Shown: positions 1-5,579, counted from the stretch's first letter. The stretch is DNA of 7,653 nucleotides from Myxococcales bacterium (GCA_027005175.1 JALTMC010000231.1:1-7653), one strand, 5' to 3'. Notes: a model not told the origin generated them from the letters alone. Numbers and translations are program-made.

Positions 1-108
1 GGGATAAGTCCCTACCGGGACTCTGAAATCATGATGCAATGATACTGTTGTTCATCCGTCACAGTATCGATGAAAAGAGAGAGTCAGTCCCGACAGGGAC
101 TTCTACCC
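1..108. repeat. REPIN-like palindromic element
   Basis: Two copies of a 16-nt hairpin, agtccc-N4-gggact, lie at 7-22 and 86-101. When the right copy is reverse-complemented, the similarity extends beyond the stems (gggataagtccct on the left against gggtagaagtccct on the right), so the two are inverted copies of one unit. Between them is a third hairpin with 8-bp arms, gatactgt at 41-48 and acagtatc at 61-68. A pair of inverted REP units around a short spacer is the architecture of REPINs, non-autonomous elements mobilised by REP-associated tyrosine transposases (family knowledge). No transposase is visible here. The left end may continue beyond the window. The element has no convincing coding potential. 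Confidence 0.5.
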
Positions 109-139
109 ATCACGATCTTGGGAGACCACGAGCCTTGGA

Positions 140-209
140 ATTCATGCTTTATGGCTTACTCAACATATTCATGCTTTATGGCTTACTCAACATATTCATG
201 CTTTATGGC
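140..209. repeat. 27-bp tandem repeat, 2.6 copies
   Basis: Copies run 140-166, 167-193 and 194-209 (the last partial, 16 nt), starting with attcatgctttatggc. The copies are identical over their shared length, which suggests recent duplication or selection. Each contains the half-site TTATGGC. They lie 50-120 bp in front of hipB, where regulatory DNA is expected. The repeat can be translated (FMLYGLLNI repeated), but that reading frame resembles no known protein and has no ribosome-binding site that I can see. Confidence 0.9.
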
Positions 210-223
210 GTAGTAGCCATAAT
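150..223 (+). promoter_or_regulatory. Candidate HipB operator array and hipBA promoter
   Basis: The third repeat copy completes a perfect inverted repeat, TTATGGC (203-209), six bases, GCCATAA (216-222). Its core is TATGG-N8-CCATA at 204-221. Copies one and two carry the same geometry with one mismatch, TATGG-N8-ACATA, at 150-167 and 177-194. The E. coli HipB operator is TATCC-N8-GGATA, in several copies before hipBA (established), so arm length, spacer and total length all match. A -10-like CATAAT at 218-223 overlaps the perfect dyad, and a weak -35-like TTCATG lies 17 nt upstream at 195-200. This fits autorepression by HipB, but it is inferred from sequence form only. Confidence 0.55.
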
Positions 224-257
224 AGGATAAGTAAAAAATAGTGAATGGGAGTAGTAT

Positions 258-509
258 ATGATTTGGAGGATTATTTCCCCAGAAAACCTGGGATGGGCGT
301 TGAGGGAAGAGCGTAAGGAGAGAGGGATGAACCAGACGGAGGCGGGAAAGTTGGTTGGGATTGACCAGTCTACCGTTTCGAAAGTGGAACAGGGCAAGGC
401 TGGGACCCGGTTGGATACGCTTTTTCGTTTGCTAGCTGCTCTTGATCTGGAGTTGGTGCTTCAACCCAGACAGAAGCATAGGGAAGAAGGCAAAGAGGAG
501 GATTGGTAG
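258..509 (+). CDS. hipB: HipB-type XRE antitoxin/repressor
   Basis: An 83-residue DNA-binding antitoxin and autorepressor of a HipBA toxin-antitoxin module. Residues 10-65 form a XRE/Cro-type helix-turn-helix (recognition region GIDQSTVSKVEQGK, residues 34-47). The N-terminus RIISPENLGWALRE aligns with the start of E. coli HipB (KIYSPTQLANAMK), supporting ATG 258; GGGAG lies 6 nt upstream. The tail is charged and ends in EEDW; E. coli HipB ends in LEW, and its terminal Trp is known to contact HipA. The stop codon abuts the hipA start directly (TAG-ATG), so the two genes are translationally coupled. Upstream lies a repeated dyad resembling HipB operators. The gene looks intact, unlike its partner. 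Confidence 0.9.
   Translation: MIWRIISPENLGWALREERKERGMNQTEAGKLVGIDQSTVSKVEQGKAGTRLDTLFRLLAALDLELVLQPRQKHREEGKEEDW
495..501 (+). promoter_or_regulatory. Strong RBS of hipA inside hipB
   Basis: GAGGAGG lies 8 nt before ATG 510 and within the 3' end of hipB. It fixes the hipA start and couples the two genes. Despite the large deletion in hipA, its translation signal is intact. Confidence 0.8.
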
Positions 510-1130
510 ATGGGACGGCGGAGGCAATCGGCGGAGTTGTTCGTTTCTATGAATGGTGAGAGGGTTGGCACTCTGTTGCGTTCTTCTTCTGGTTCATTGG
601 AATTTTCCTACGATAAAACATGGCTTCTCTCAGAGCATTGTCGGCCTCTTTCACTGTCCATGCCCTTGAGTAAGAATACTCTTTCAGGGGATAGGGTTGA
701 AAATTTTTTTGATAATCTATTGCCCGATAGTCTATCCGTGAGAAATCGAATCCAGGCTAGATTTAGTGCATCCTCGGGTGGGAGTTATCGGCTCACCCCG
801 GTATATGATGTGATGTCAGCTTATCCGTTTATCGTTAGAAATCAGACAAGCCACCATAAGTTGAAGATGGCCATGGCTCTTATGGGAAAAAGAAAATGTT
901 ACGATTGGAATTATATATTCTATCAACATTGGCTCTCTACGGCAAAGCTGAGTCGCTTCTCTCCGGAAGAGATGGAAACAATGATCCATGAAACTTTGGA
1001 TAGAATGGATGACGTTCTTGACGAAGTTGCAGCTCAACTCCCAACAGATTTTCCTGAGGCAGTAGCCTTACCCATATTTGATGGAATGCGAAAATCTCGG
1101 GATCGACTCATCCGTTCATCAACCTTGTGA
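510..1130 (+). CDS. hipA: HipA-family protein lacking the kinase core
   Basis: HipA is a Ser/Thr kinase toxin that phosphorylates glutamyl-tRNA synthetase in E. coli (440 aa); this product has only 206. Residues 9-89 match the N-terminal subdomain (RPLSLSMPL at 45-53, NFFDNLLPDS at 65-74). Residue 90 onward matches the far C-terminal part (GGSYRLTPVYDVMSAYP, then AMALMGK and QLPTDFPEAV). By alignment from memory with E. coli HipA, residues about 84-321 are missing in frame. The missing part includes the glycine-rich P-loop region, the Ser150 autophosphorylation site and the catalytic TDGHAKN segment with Asp309. Asp100 corresponds to the metal ligand Asp332. It cannot be an active kinase. GAGGAGG at 495-501 precedes ATG 510, and the start directly follows the hipB stop. 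It could be a decayed toxin, or a HipS-like antitoxin derivative, because the retained N-terminal subdomain is what HipS consists of. The last 12 bp overlap the convergent peptidase gene. Confidence 0.85.
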   Translation: MGRRRQSAELFVSMNGERVGTLLRSSSGSLEFSYDKTWLLSEHCRPLSLSMPLSKNTLSGDRVENFFDNLLPDSLSVRNRIQARFSASSGGSYRLTPVYDVMSAYPFIVRNQTSHHKLKMAMALMGKRKCYDWNYIFYQHWLSTAKLSRFSPEEMETMIHETLDRMDDVLDEVAAQLPTDFPEAVALPIFDGMRKSRDRLIRSSTL

Positions 1131-2237
1131 GTAGTCGATGATCTCGTTGTAGGTTTTGTGGTCGAGGCGTTGGGCAATGGCGACGGCGAGTTCGAGGGCT
1201 GTGAGGTAGTCTTGGATCTTGATGATACTGTTGTGGGTGTGAATGTAGCGAGCGGGAACACCGAGCACGACTGTGGGGATGCCCTGATCATGGAGGTGAA
1301 TGACCTTGGCATCGGTCCCACCACTTCGTCGAACAGCCCACTGGCAGGGGATGCTTTTTTGGGCGACCACATCCCGAACCAACTGGACCAACCGACGTTG
1401 TGCGATAGCCGTGGGGTCCATGAGTCGGACCTGAACTCCCTCTCCTAGCACTGCCTGACGTTCGTCTTTGGGGGCACCTGGGAGGTCATCTCCTGGTGTT
1501 CCCTCCATCACAATGGCAATATCCGGTTTGGCCACAGCTGTCGCTGTTTGGGCACCTCGTGTACCTACTTCTTCTTGGACTGTTGCTGTGGCAAGGATGG
1601 TGTTGGGGTGGCCCAGCTTCGCCAACTGTTGGGTGGCTTGAATGGTTAAGCCAACACCCACGCGATTGTCGAATGCTTTGCACATCAGGAAGTCGGGGTT
1701 GTGCATCTGTGTAAAAGCAGAATCAGGAACGACCACATCGCCCATCTGAATGCCCATACCTTCCGTGACTTCCTGTGCGCTGCTGGCACCAACGTCAATG
1801 TACATCTTGTCGAGAGACAACACATGTTTGCGCTCTTCGGGAGTCAGAAAGTGCGGTGGCTTCGAGGTGATGACACCGAGTATCTCCTCCCCTGCAACGG
1901 TTAGGATACGAACGCGCTGTGCCATCAGAGAGTGACCCCACCAACCTCCCAAGTTGGTAAAGCGAATCAGCCCATCGGGGGTGAAGGAGTGGACCATAAA
2001 GCCCACCTCGTCCATATGACCGGTAATCATTACACGGGGACCATCACCACTCCCCTTTTGCTCATAAATGAGGCTTCCCAACCGATCCGATTGAAAAGGT
2101 CCACCTAACTCAGCCCGGAAGATATCACGTACAGCCGCTTCATGTCCCGGTGCACCGTGTGCCTCCGTTAATTGATGCAACAAGGATATCGACGGTTTTT
2201 GCAACTTTTTTAACGCAGCACGACTCAACTTTTTCAT
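1119..2237 (-). CDS. M42 family metallo-aminopeptidase
   Basis: A 372-residue cytosolic dinuclear zinc/cobalt aminopeptidase of the M42 family (glutamyl aminopeptidase/FrvX/tetrahedral aminopeptidase type), which trims N-terminal residues from short peptides. Expected metal ligands and catalytic residues are all visible: His74 and Asp76 in GHMDEVGF, Asp190 in KAFDNRVG, Glu222-Glu223 in VQEEVGTRGA, Glu245 in VMEGTPGD, and His333 in ARYIHTHNS, with SGGTDA at 305-310. Length is slightly above the usual 340-360 because of a basic N-terminal extension (MKKLSRAALKKLQK). The ATG lies exactly at the edge of the duplicated leader, with AAGAGG at 2248-2253. It is the last gene of the minus-strand series, 102 bp after ygeW, and converges on hipA with a 12-bp overlap. 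Natural substrate unknown. Confidence 0.93.
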   Translation of the reverse strand: MKKLSRAALKKLQKPSISLLHQLTEAHGAPGHEAAVRDIFRAELGGPFQSDRLGSLIYEQKGSGDGPRVMITGHMDEVGFMVHSFTPDGLIRFTNLGGWWGHSLMAQRVRILTVAGEEILGVITSKPPHFLTPEERKHVLSLDKMYIDVGASSAQEVTEGMGIQMGDVVVPDSAFTQMHNPDFLMCKAFDNRVGVGLTIQATQQLAKLGHPNTILATATVQEEVGTRGAQTATAVAKPDIAIVMEGTPGDDLPGAPKDERQAVLGEGVQVRLMDPTAIAQRRLVQLVRDVVAQKSIPCQWAVRRSGGTDAKVIHLHDQGIPTVVLGVPARYIHTHNSIIKIQDYLTALELAVAIAQRLDHKTYNEIIDYSQG

Positions 2238-2337
2238 CAGAAAAAAACCTCTTATGTTGTGGGCGTGGAAACCCCTTCCCGAACGCGGGCCTGGCAGAGT
2301 CTACAGGACGAAGTCCAGATGAGGTGGGGGAGTTGAC
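2235..2337 (-). repeat. Duplicated gene leader, copy 1 (before M42 peptidase)
   Basis: A roughly 103-bp sequence shared with 5282-5386 at about 86% identity (about 13 substitutions and two 1-nt indels by hand alignment). It fills almost the entire gap between the ygeW stop (2340-2342) and the M42 start, ending with the ATG itself. In transcription direction it contains conserved blocks CTTCGTCCTGTAGA, CACAACATAAGAGG and a run of seven T before CTGATG, so it carries the Shine-Dalgarno AAGAGG. No terminator-like stem precedes the T-run. It could be a mobile promoter/5' leader or an RNA control element; function unknown. Confidence 0.85.
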
Positions 2338-2339
2338 GC

Positions 2340-3548
2340 TCAAAATCCTCGTCGTGGTTTGTTCTCTTTCAACAGACTACGAAGGATGTCGGCAGGCTTT
2401 TCAAACCGGCAGAGCATCATCATGGCGGCGATGACGTAAGGTTTGTAGCTGGCTTCGTGGTAGGTTTTGAGGCGGTATTTCTCGAAGACCTCGGCGGATA
2501 CTTCGCCTTGTTCGCAGCTCACACCGCTGATATCGGCGGGTAGACAGTGCATATAGAGAGCTTCACCATCTTTTGTGCCCTTCATCAAGTCAGCGGTGCA
2601 TTCCCAGTTCTTGAATTGAGCATTCTTGGCGAGACACTCTTGCTCAAGAGCATCGAGTTTGTCGCTGTCTCCGCCACGCAGATAGGCTGTGCGTTGCTCC
2701 ATTACCTGGTAGGGAGCCCAGCTTTTGGGGTATACGATGTCAGCATTCGCGAAGGCCTCTTCCATCGAAGCGACCTGGGTAAAGGAACCACCGGACTCTT
2801 CGGCAAAGTCACCTGCTTGTTTTACAACATCGGGAAGCAGATCATACCCTTCTGGGTGCGCGAGCACAACATCCATACCATAGCGAGGCAAGAGTCCAAT
2901 GAGACCTTGAGGGACGGAGAGGGGCTTGCCATAAGAGGGAGAATAGGCCCATGTGACGGCGATCTTCTTGCCCTTGAGGTTTTCGAGAGAGCCAAAGGTC
3001 TTGCGCAAGTGGAGCAGATCAGACAAGGACTGTGTCGGGTGGTCGATATCACTTTGAAGGTTGATGACAGCGGGGCGGTTGGGCAGCACACCTTCTTGGT
3101 ATCCTTCATCGAGAGCTTCGGAGACTTCACGCATAAAAGCGTCGCCTTCTCCAAGGTACATGTCATCGCGAATTCCAATGGATTCAGCGGCAAACGAGAT
3201 CATATTGGCCGTCTCACGGACGGTTTCTCCATGGGCAATCTGCGTTTTCTTTTCGTCCAATTCAGAGAGACTTAAGCCCAACAAAGAAGCAGCGGATGCG
3301 TAAGCAAAGCGAGTGCGTGTGGACTGGTCTCGAAACAGAGATATCGCGAGGCCTGTATCAAACACACGAGTTGATATACCACCTTCCATCATCAAGCGAA
3401 TGCTCTCTGCCGCATCAAGGACGCCTTCGATTGCGTCGGTGGAGTTCTCCCAGGTGAGTAGGAAATCACGGTTATAAAGACCTGTATCAAGGTTGTCCAA
3501 AGAAAATAGCAGGGCAGAGATTAACTCTTCACGGGTATGGTCAGACAT
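2340..3548 (-). CDS. ygeW: Knotted carbamoyltransferase YgeW
   Basis: A 402-residue member of the aspartate/ornithine carbamoyltransferase superfamily, very close along its length to E. coli YgeW (about 396 aa, as recalled). The carbamoyl-phosphate loop is FRDQSTRTRF (72-81); HPTQ is at 170-173; HCLPAD is at 334-339. The family-typical segments HGETVRETANMISF, TWAYSPSYGKPLSVPQG and YPKSWAPY are all present. In E. coli ygeW sits with ygeX and ygeY and is linked to anaerobic purine/ureide breakdown, where carbamoyl transfer to phosphate would feed ATP synthesis; its substrate here is not evident. The frame is open further upstream (to 3689), but homology begins after MSDHTREEL; GAAGG at 3559-3563 supports ATG 3548. 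Neighbours are a histidine phosphatase 162 bp upstream and the M42 peptidase downstream. Confidence 0.94.
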   Translation of the reverse strand: MSDHTREELISALLFSLDNLDTGLYNRDFLLTWENSTDAIEGVLDAAESIRLMMEGGISTRVFDTGLAISLFRDQSTRTRFAYASAASLLGLSLSELDEKKTQIAHGETVRETANMISFAAESIGIRDDMYLGEGDAFMREVSEALDEGYQEGVLPNRPAVINLQSDIDHPTQSLSDLLHLRKTFGSLENLKGKKIAVTWAYSPSYGKPLSVPQGLIGLLPRYGMDVVLAHPEGYDLLPDVVKQAGDFAEESGGSFTQVASMEEAFANADIVYPKSWAPYQVMEQRTAYLRGGDSDKLDALEQECLAKNAQFKNWECTADLMKGTKDGEALYMHCLPADISGVSCEQGEVSAEVFEKYRLKTYHEASYKPYVIAAMMMLCRFEKPADILRSLLKENKPRRGF

Positions 3549-3622
3549 CGTTTTTTCGCCTTCATTGAACATGAGGTGGATAGTTAAGACCCTGTATGTT
3601 GACAGGGGATTTGGATTGGCAA

Positions 3623-3637
3623 GGAGCCACAGGCTCC
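3623..3637 (-). other. Short GC-rich hairpin between phosphatase and ygeW
   Basis: GGAGCC and GGCTCC flank a 3-nt loop, giving a perfect 6-bp stem. It lies in the 162-bp gap between the phosphatase stop and ygeW. No U-tract follows on the transcribed strand, so it is not called a terminator. It could be a processing or pausing structure, or chance. I see no convincing promoter hexamers in the rest of this gap; a TTGCCA at about 3616-3621 on the minus strand lacks a good -10. Confidence 0.35.
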
Positions 3638-3710
3638 AAGCACAAAAGAAAGCACGCACAAAGGCACCATAAGCGATGATTAAAATCAAGCTATTTTTGC
3701 GGTAGAAGCT

Positions 3711-4310
3711 TTACTCATAGCCGGGGAGAAGTTCATCTGCGGGTACAACGATGGCTTGCGCTTGTTTGGTTTTGGGTTGCATCTCCCAAACTTCGGCGTT
3801 TTTGAAAGCAACACGTTTGCCTTGAAGGCGGTGCATCAGAGCACTTGTTCCGATGAGGTGCATGACGAGGAGAGGGAGGTCATCGGGAGATCCTTGCTGT
3901 AATATCCGGTCTGTGGCTTGAAAAACGCGTTGCTCTGCTTCGCGCAAACTCTCTCCACCGGGCGGAGCAAAGTCAGGGTCGCTACGAAATGGATGGGTGA
4001 GATCAGACCACATATCCTTGATCTCAGAGCGGGGCTTTCCTGCCCATTCTCCAAGGTGACGGGCTCGAAAATCGTTGACAAGCGAGACCTGCAACGAGAG
4101 CTTTTCTCCCACAATTAAGGCCGTTTCAAGCGCGCGTTGTAATGTTGAGGCATAGATCTTGGTGATACCAAGGGAGCGCAGGGCTTCAGCGGCTTCAGCG
4201 GCTTGCTGTTTGCCAAGCATCGCAAGAGGTACATCGAGCATCCCTTGCACCTTCCCAGCAACATTCGACTCACTGGCACCATGACGCATTACAAAATAAC
4301 GTTCGATCAC
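3711..4310 (-). CDS. Histidine phosphatase family protein
   Basis: A 199-residue member of the phosphoglycerate-mutase-like histidine phosphatase superfamily (branch 1), which removes phosphate through a phosphohistidine intermediate. RHG lies at 9-11 with the nucleophile His10; Arg59 in STLQRA, Glu88 in RARHLGEWAG, and the GGES motif with Glu120 fit the phosphate pocket. The second catalytic His is His151 in LLVMHLIGTS, where most relatives have HGG or HGV: a Leu replaces the usual Gly. The start is GTG 4310 with GGAG at 4320-4323; the next in-frame ATG (residue 8) would cut the first strand right before RHG. A 9-bp tandem repeat at about 4183-4201 encodes AAEAAEA. It lies 53 bp after the LD-carboxypeptidase. 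Substrate not predictable; cobalamin, sugar or nucleotide phosphates are all possible. Confidence 0.88.
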   Translation of the reverse strand: MIERYFVMRHGASESNVAGKVQGMLDVPLAMLGKQQAAEAAEALRSLGITKIYASTLQRALETALIVGEKLSLQVSLVNDFRARHLGEWAGKPRSEIKDMWSDLTHPFRSDPDFAPPGGESLREAEQRVFQATDRILQQGSPDDLPLLVMHLIGTSALMHRLQGKRVAFKNAEVWEMQPKTKQAQAIVVPADELLPGYE

Positions 4311-4337
4311 TGATTCTTTCTCCGTCTCTACAATTCA

Positions 4338-4390
4338 ATGGAGAGTGCTCTCTTGGCCCGTCTTTACGACACCATGGAGAGTGTTCCTTG
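4338..4390. repeat. Short direct duplication at the 3' end of ldcA
   Basis: The string atggagagtgctctcttgg (4338-4356) recurs as atggagagtgttccttgg (4374-4391), about 36 bp apart. One copy lies inside the last codons of ldcA and the other just after its stop, before the phosphatase RBS. It looks like a local slippage or duplication event; no function is evident. Confidence 0.5.
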
Positions 4391-5284
4391 GTCTGTATCG
4401 ATATGGACTGTTGCACCCATGGGCAAAGACCAGTTGGCGTGGGTATGTCCTACCGGAAGATTGTAGAGGATGGGATAGTGAGAAGGCAAGCGTAAACGTT
4501 CGAGCCAGAATTCTCGTGGGTCATACTCTCCTTCTTTGTATCGATCTTGTAGGGGGCCACCAAAGTCACCCAAACCTAAGCCAGCCAGTTGTGATAAGGC
4601 TCCTGCCATATGCATTTGTTGCATCATCCGATCGAGACGGTAAGGAGCCTCATCAACATCTTCCAAGACCAGAATTGCATTGCGAAAGTCGGGTTGGTAT
4701 GGGGTTCCCAGCAGAGAAACAATTAAGGCCAGGTTACCGACGATAAGCCGCCCTGTTGCCGAGCCTGAGCGGTATACTTCTCCGGGCAAAGGAGGGCAGA
4801 TCTCTGGCAATGCTTCTGCAAACAAGGTTTGCTTCATTCGCTCGATGCTTTCGGGGGTTCCCTCATAAAACAGAGGACTCGCGACCATCGGGCTGTGAAA
4901 CGTGATCCAGTTGAGCTTCTGTAACATCGCACAATGAAGCACGGTGATATCGCTGAAACCACAAAAACGTTTGGGTGTTTTTTTTAGAGCCTCCCAGTCG
5001 ATGTGTTCCAGGAGTCGGGATGCACCTGAGCCGCCTCGCGCACAAACAACGGCTTTAATGGAGGGATCGGCGAATGCCTTCTGGAGGATGTCCACTCGGT
5101 TTTGATCGGAACCGGCCAGATATCCCCACTTCTCCAAAATCCCTGGATCATAGACAGGCTCCAAATCCCAGGAGCGCAACAAATCACAGCCCGCTTGCAA
5201 ACGTTCGAACAGAAAAGGACTAGAAGGGGCAACAATGGCAACACGATCACCTGGCAGACAAGGTGGTGCTAAATGAAGAGTCAT
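4364..5284 (-). CDS. ldcA: LD-carboxypeptidase (peptidase S66, LdcA/MccF family)
   Basis: A 306-residue serine peptidase of family S66. LdcA removes the terminal D-Ala from murein tetrapeptides during peptidoglycan recycling in the cytoplasm; MccF relatives inactivate microcin C. Visible features are APSSP at 19-23, CARGGSGASRLL at 81-92, the nucleophile Ser111 in CGFSDITVLH, Glu208 in LVLEDVDEAPYRLDRM, and His280 in VGHTHANWSLPMG (G-H-x3-N-x3-P-x-G). The Ser-His-Glu triad is therefore complete and length matches LdcA (about 304). No signal peptide is seen. ATG 5284 coincides with the end of the duplicated leader (AAGAGG at 5296-5301). The 3' end shows a small 36-bp-spaced duplication. LdcA is favoured over MccF by length and context, without proof. 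Confidence 0.92.
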   Translation of the reverse strand: MTLHLAPPCLPGDRVAIVAPSSPFLFERLQAGCDLLRSWDLEPVYDPGILEKWGYLAGSDQNRVDILQKAFADPSIKAVVCARGGSGASRLLEHIDWEALKKTPKRFCGFSDITVLHCAMLQKLNWITFHSPMVASPLFYEGTPESIERMKQTLFAEALPEICPPLPGEVYRSGSATGRLIVGNLALIVSLLGTPYQPDFRNAILVLEDVDEAPYRLDRMMQQMHMAGALSQLAGLGLGDFGGPLQDRYKEGEYDPREFWLERLRLPSHYPILYNLPVGHTHANWSLPMGATVHIDTDQGTLSMVS

Positions 5285-5386
5285 CAGAAAAAAAACCTCT
5301 TATGTTGTGAGCGTGGAGACCCCATACCGATCGCGGACCCGGCAGAATCTACAGGACGAAGGCCGGATGGGGTGGGGGTCGTTGAC
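5282..5386 (-). repeat. Duplicated gene leader, copy 2 (before ldcA)
   Basis: The partner of the 2235-2337 sequence, also ending exactly with the start codon of the downstream gene. Beyond the ATG the two genes share nothing (AAAAAGTTG in one, ACTCTTCAT in the other). The T-run between AAGAGG and CTGATG has eight bases here and seven in the other copy. CCGG...CCGG in this copy replaces CTGG...CCAG in the other, so that pairing is kept with a compensating change. Translating the repeat in a common frame gives many non-conservative differences, so it is unlikely to be coding. Confidence 0.85.
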
Positions 5387-5391
5387 TCATC

Positions 5392-5480
5392 ATCACTTAA
5401 GATGTGTGCCCAGACAAGCTTATCACTTAAGATGTGTGCCCAGACAAGCTTATCACTTAAGATGTGTGCCCAGACAAGCT
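5392..5480. repeat. 30-bp tandem repeat, three copies
   Basis: Copies at 5392-5421, 5422-5451 and 5452-5480 (last base differs), each starting atcacttaagatgtgtgccc. The copies are identical and contiguous, with no spacers, so this is not a CRISPR array. It contains the palindromes CTTAAG and AAGCTT. On the minus strand TTGTCT is followed after 17 nt by GATAAG, formed across the copy junctions, a fair sigma-70-like pair reading toward ldcA. It lies only 5 bp upstream of the leader copy. It could be a regulator-binding array or promoter repeat, or simple slippage. Confidence 0.9.
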
Positions 5481-5579
5481 CGTTATGTTACGTTGACTTT
5501 AAGGGTTTGGTTGCGAGGTGTGCAAATTTAAGGTTTGTTTTTGGAGAACGGTTCCGTGTGGTTGGTGAGAGCAGGGCGA
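5481..5579. other. Intergenic remainder between lipoprotein stop and repeats
   Basis: Ninety-nine bases between the lipoprotein stop codon and the 30-bp repeats. It is AT-rich in its middle part (aaatttaaggtttgtttttgg). I see no convincing terminator (only a very short acgg/ccgt inverted repeat without a usable loop) and no confident promoter. Together with the leader and tandem repeat it makes the 295-bp gene-free stretch 5285-5579. Confidence 0.5.

Noticed and set aside
39-230. 63-residue open frame with repeated FMLYGLLNI
   Set aside because: It arises from the 27-bp tandem repeat, has no visible RBS and resembles no protein; the repeat is better explained as regulatory DNA.
2547-3275. 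242-residue plus-strand open frame opposite ygeW
   Set aside because: It is antisense to a highly conserved gene, has no homology that I recognise and is explained by codon bias of ygeW.
3623-3637. Rho-independent terminator after the phosphatase gene
   Set aside because: The stem is only 6 bp and no U-tract follows on the transcribed strand.
3549-3689. 47-residue hydrophobic N-terminal extension of YgeW
   Set aside because: YgeW homologues start near MSDHTREEL; the extension would add a membrane-like segment to a cytosolic enzyme and falls in the intergenic gap.
5392-5480. Possible CRISPR array
   Set aside because: The 30-bp units are directly contiguous without unique spacers, and no cas genes are present.
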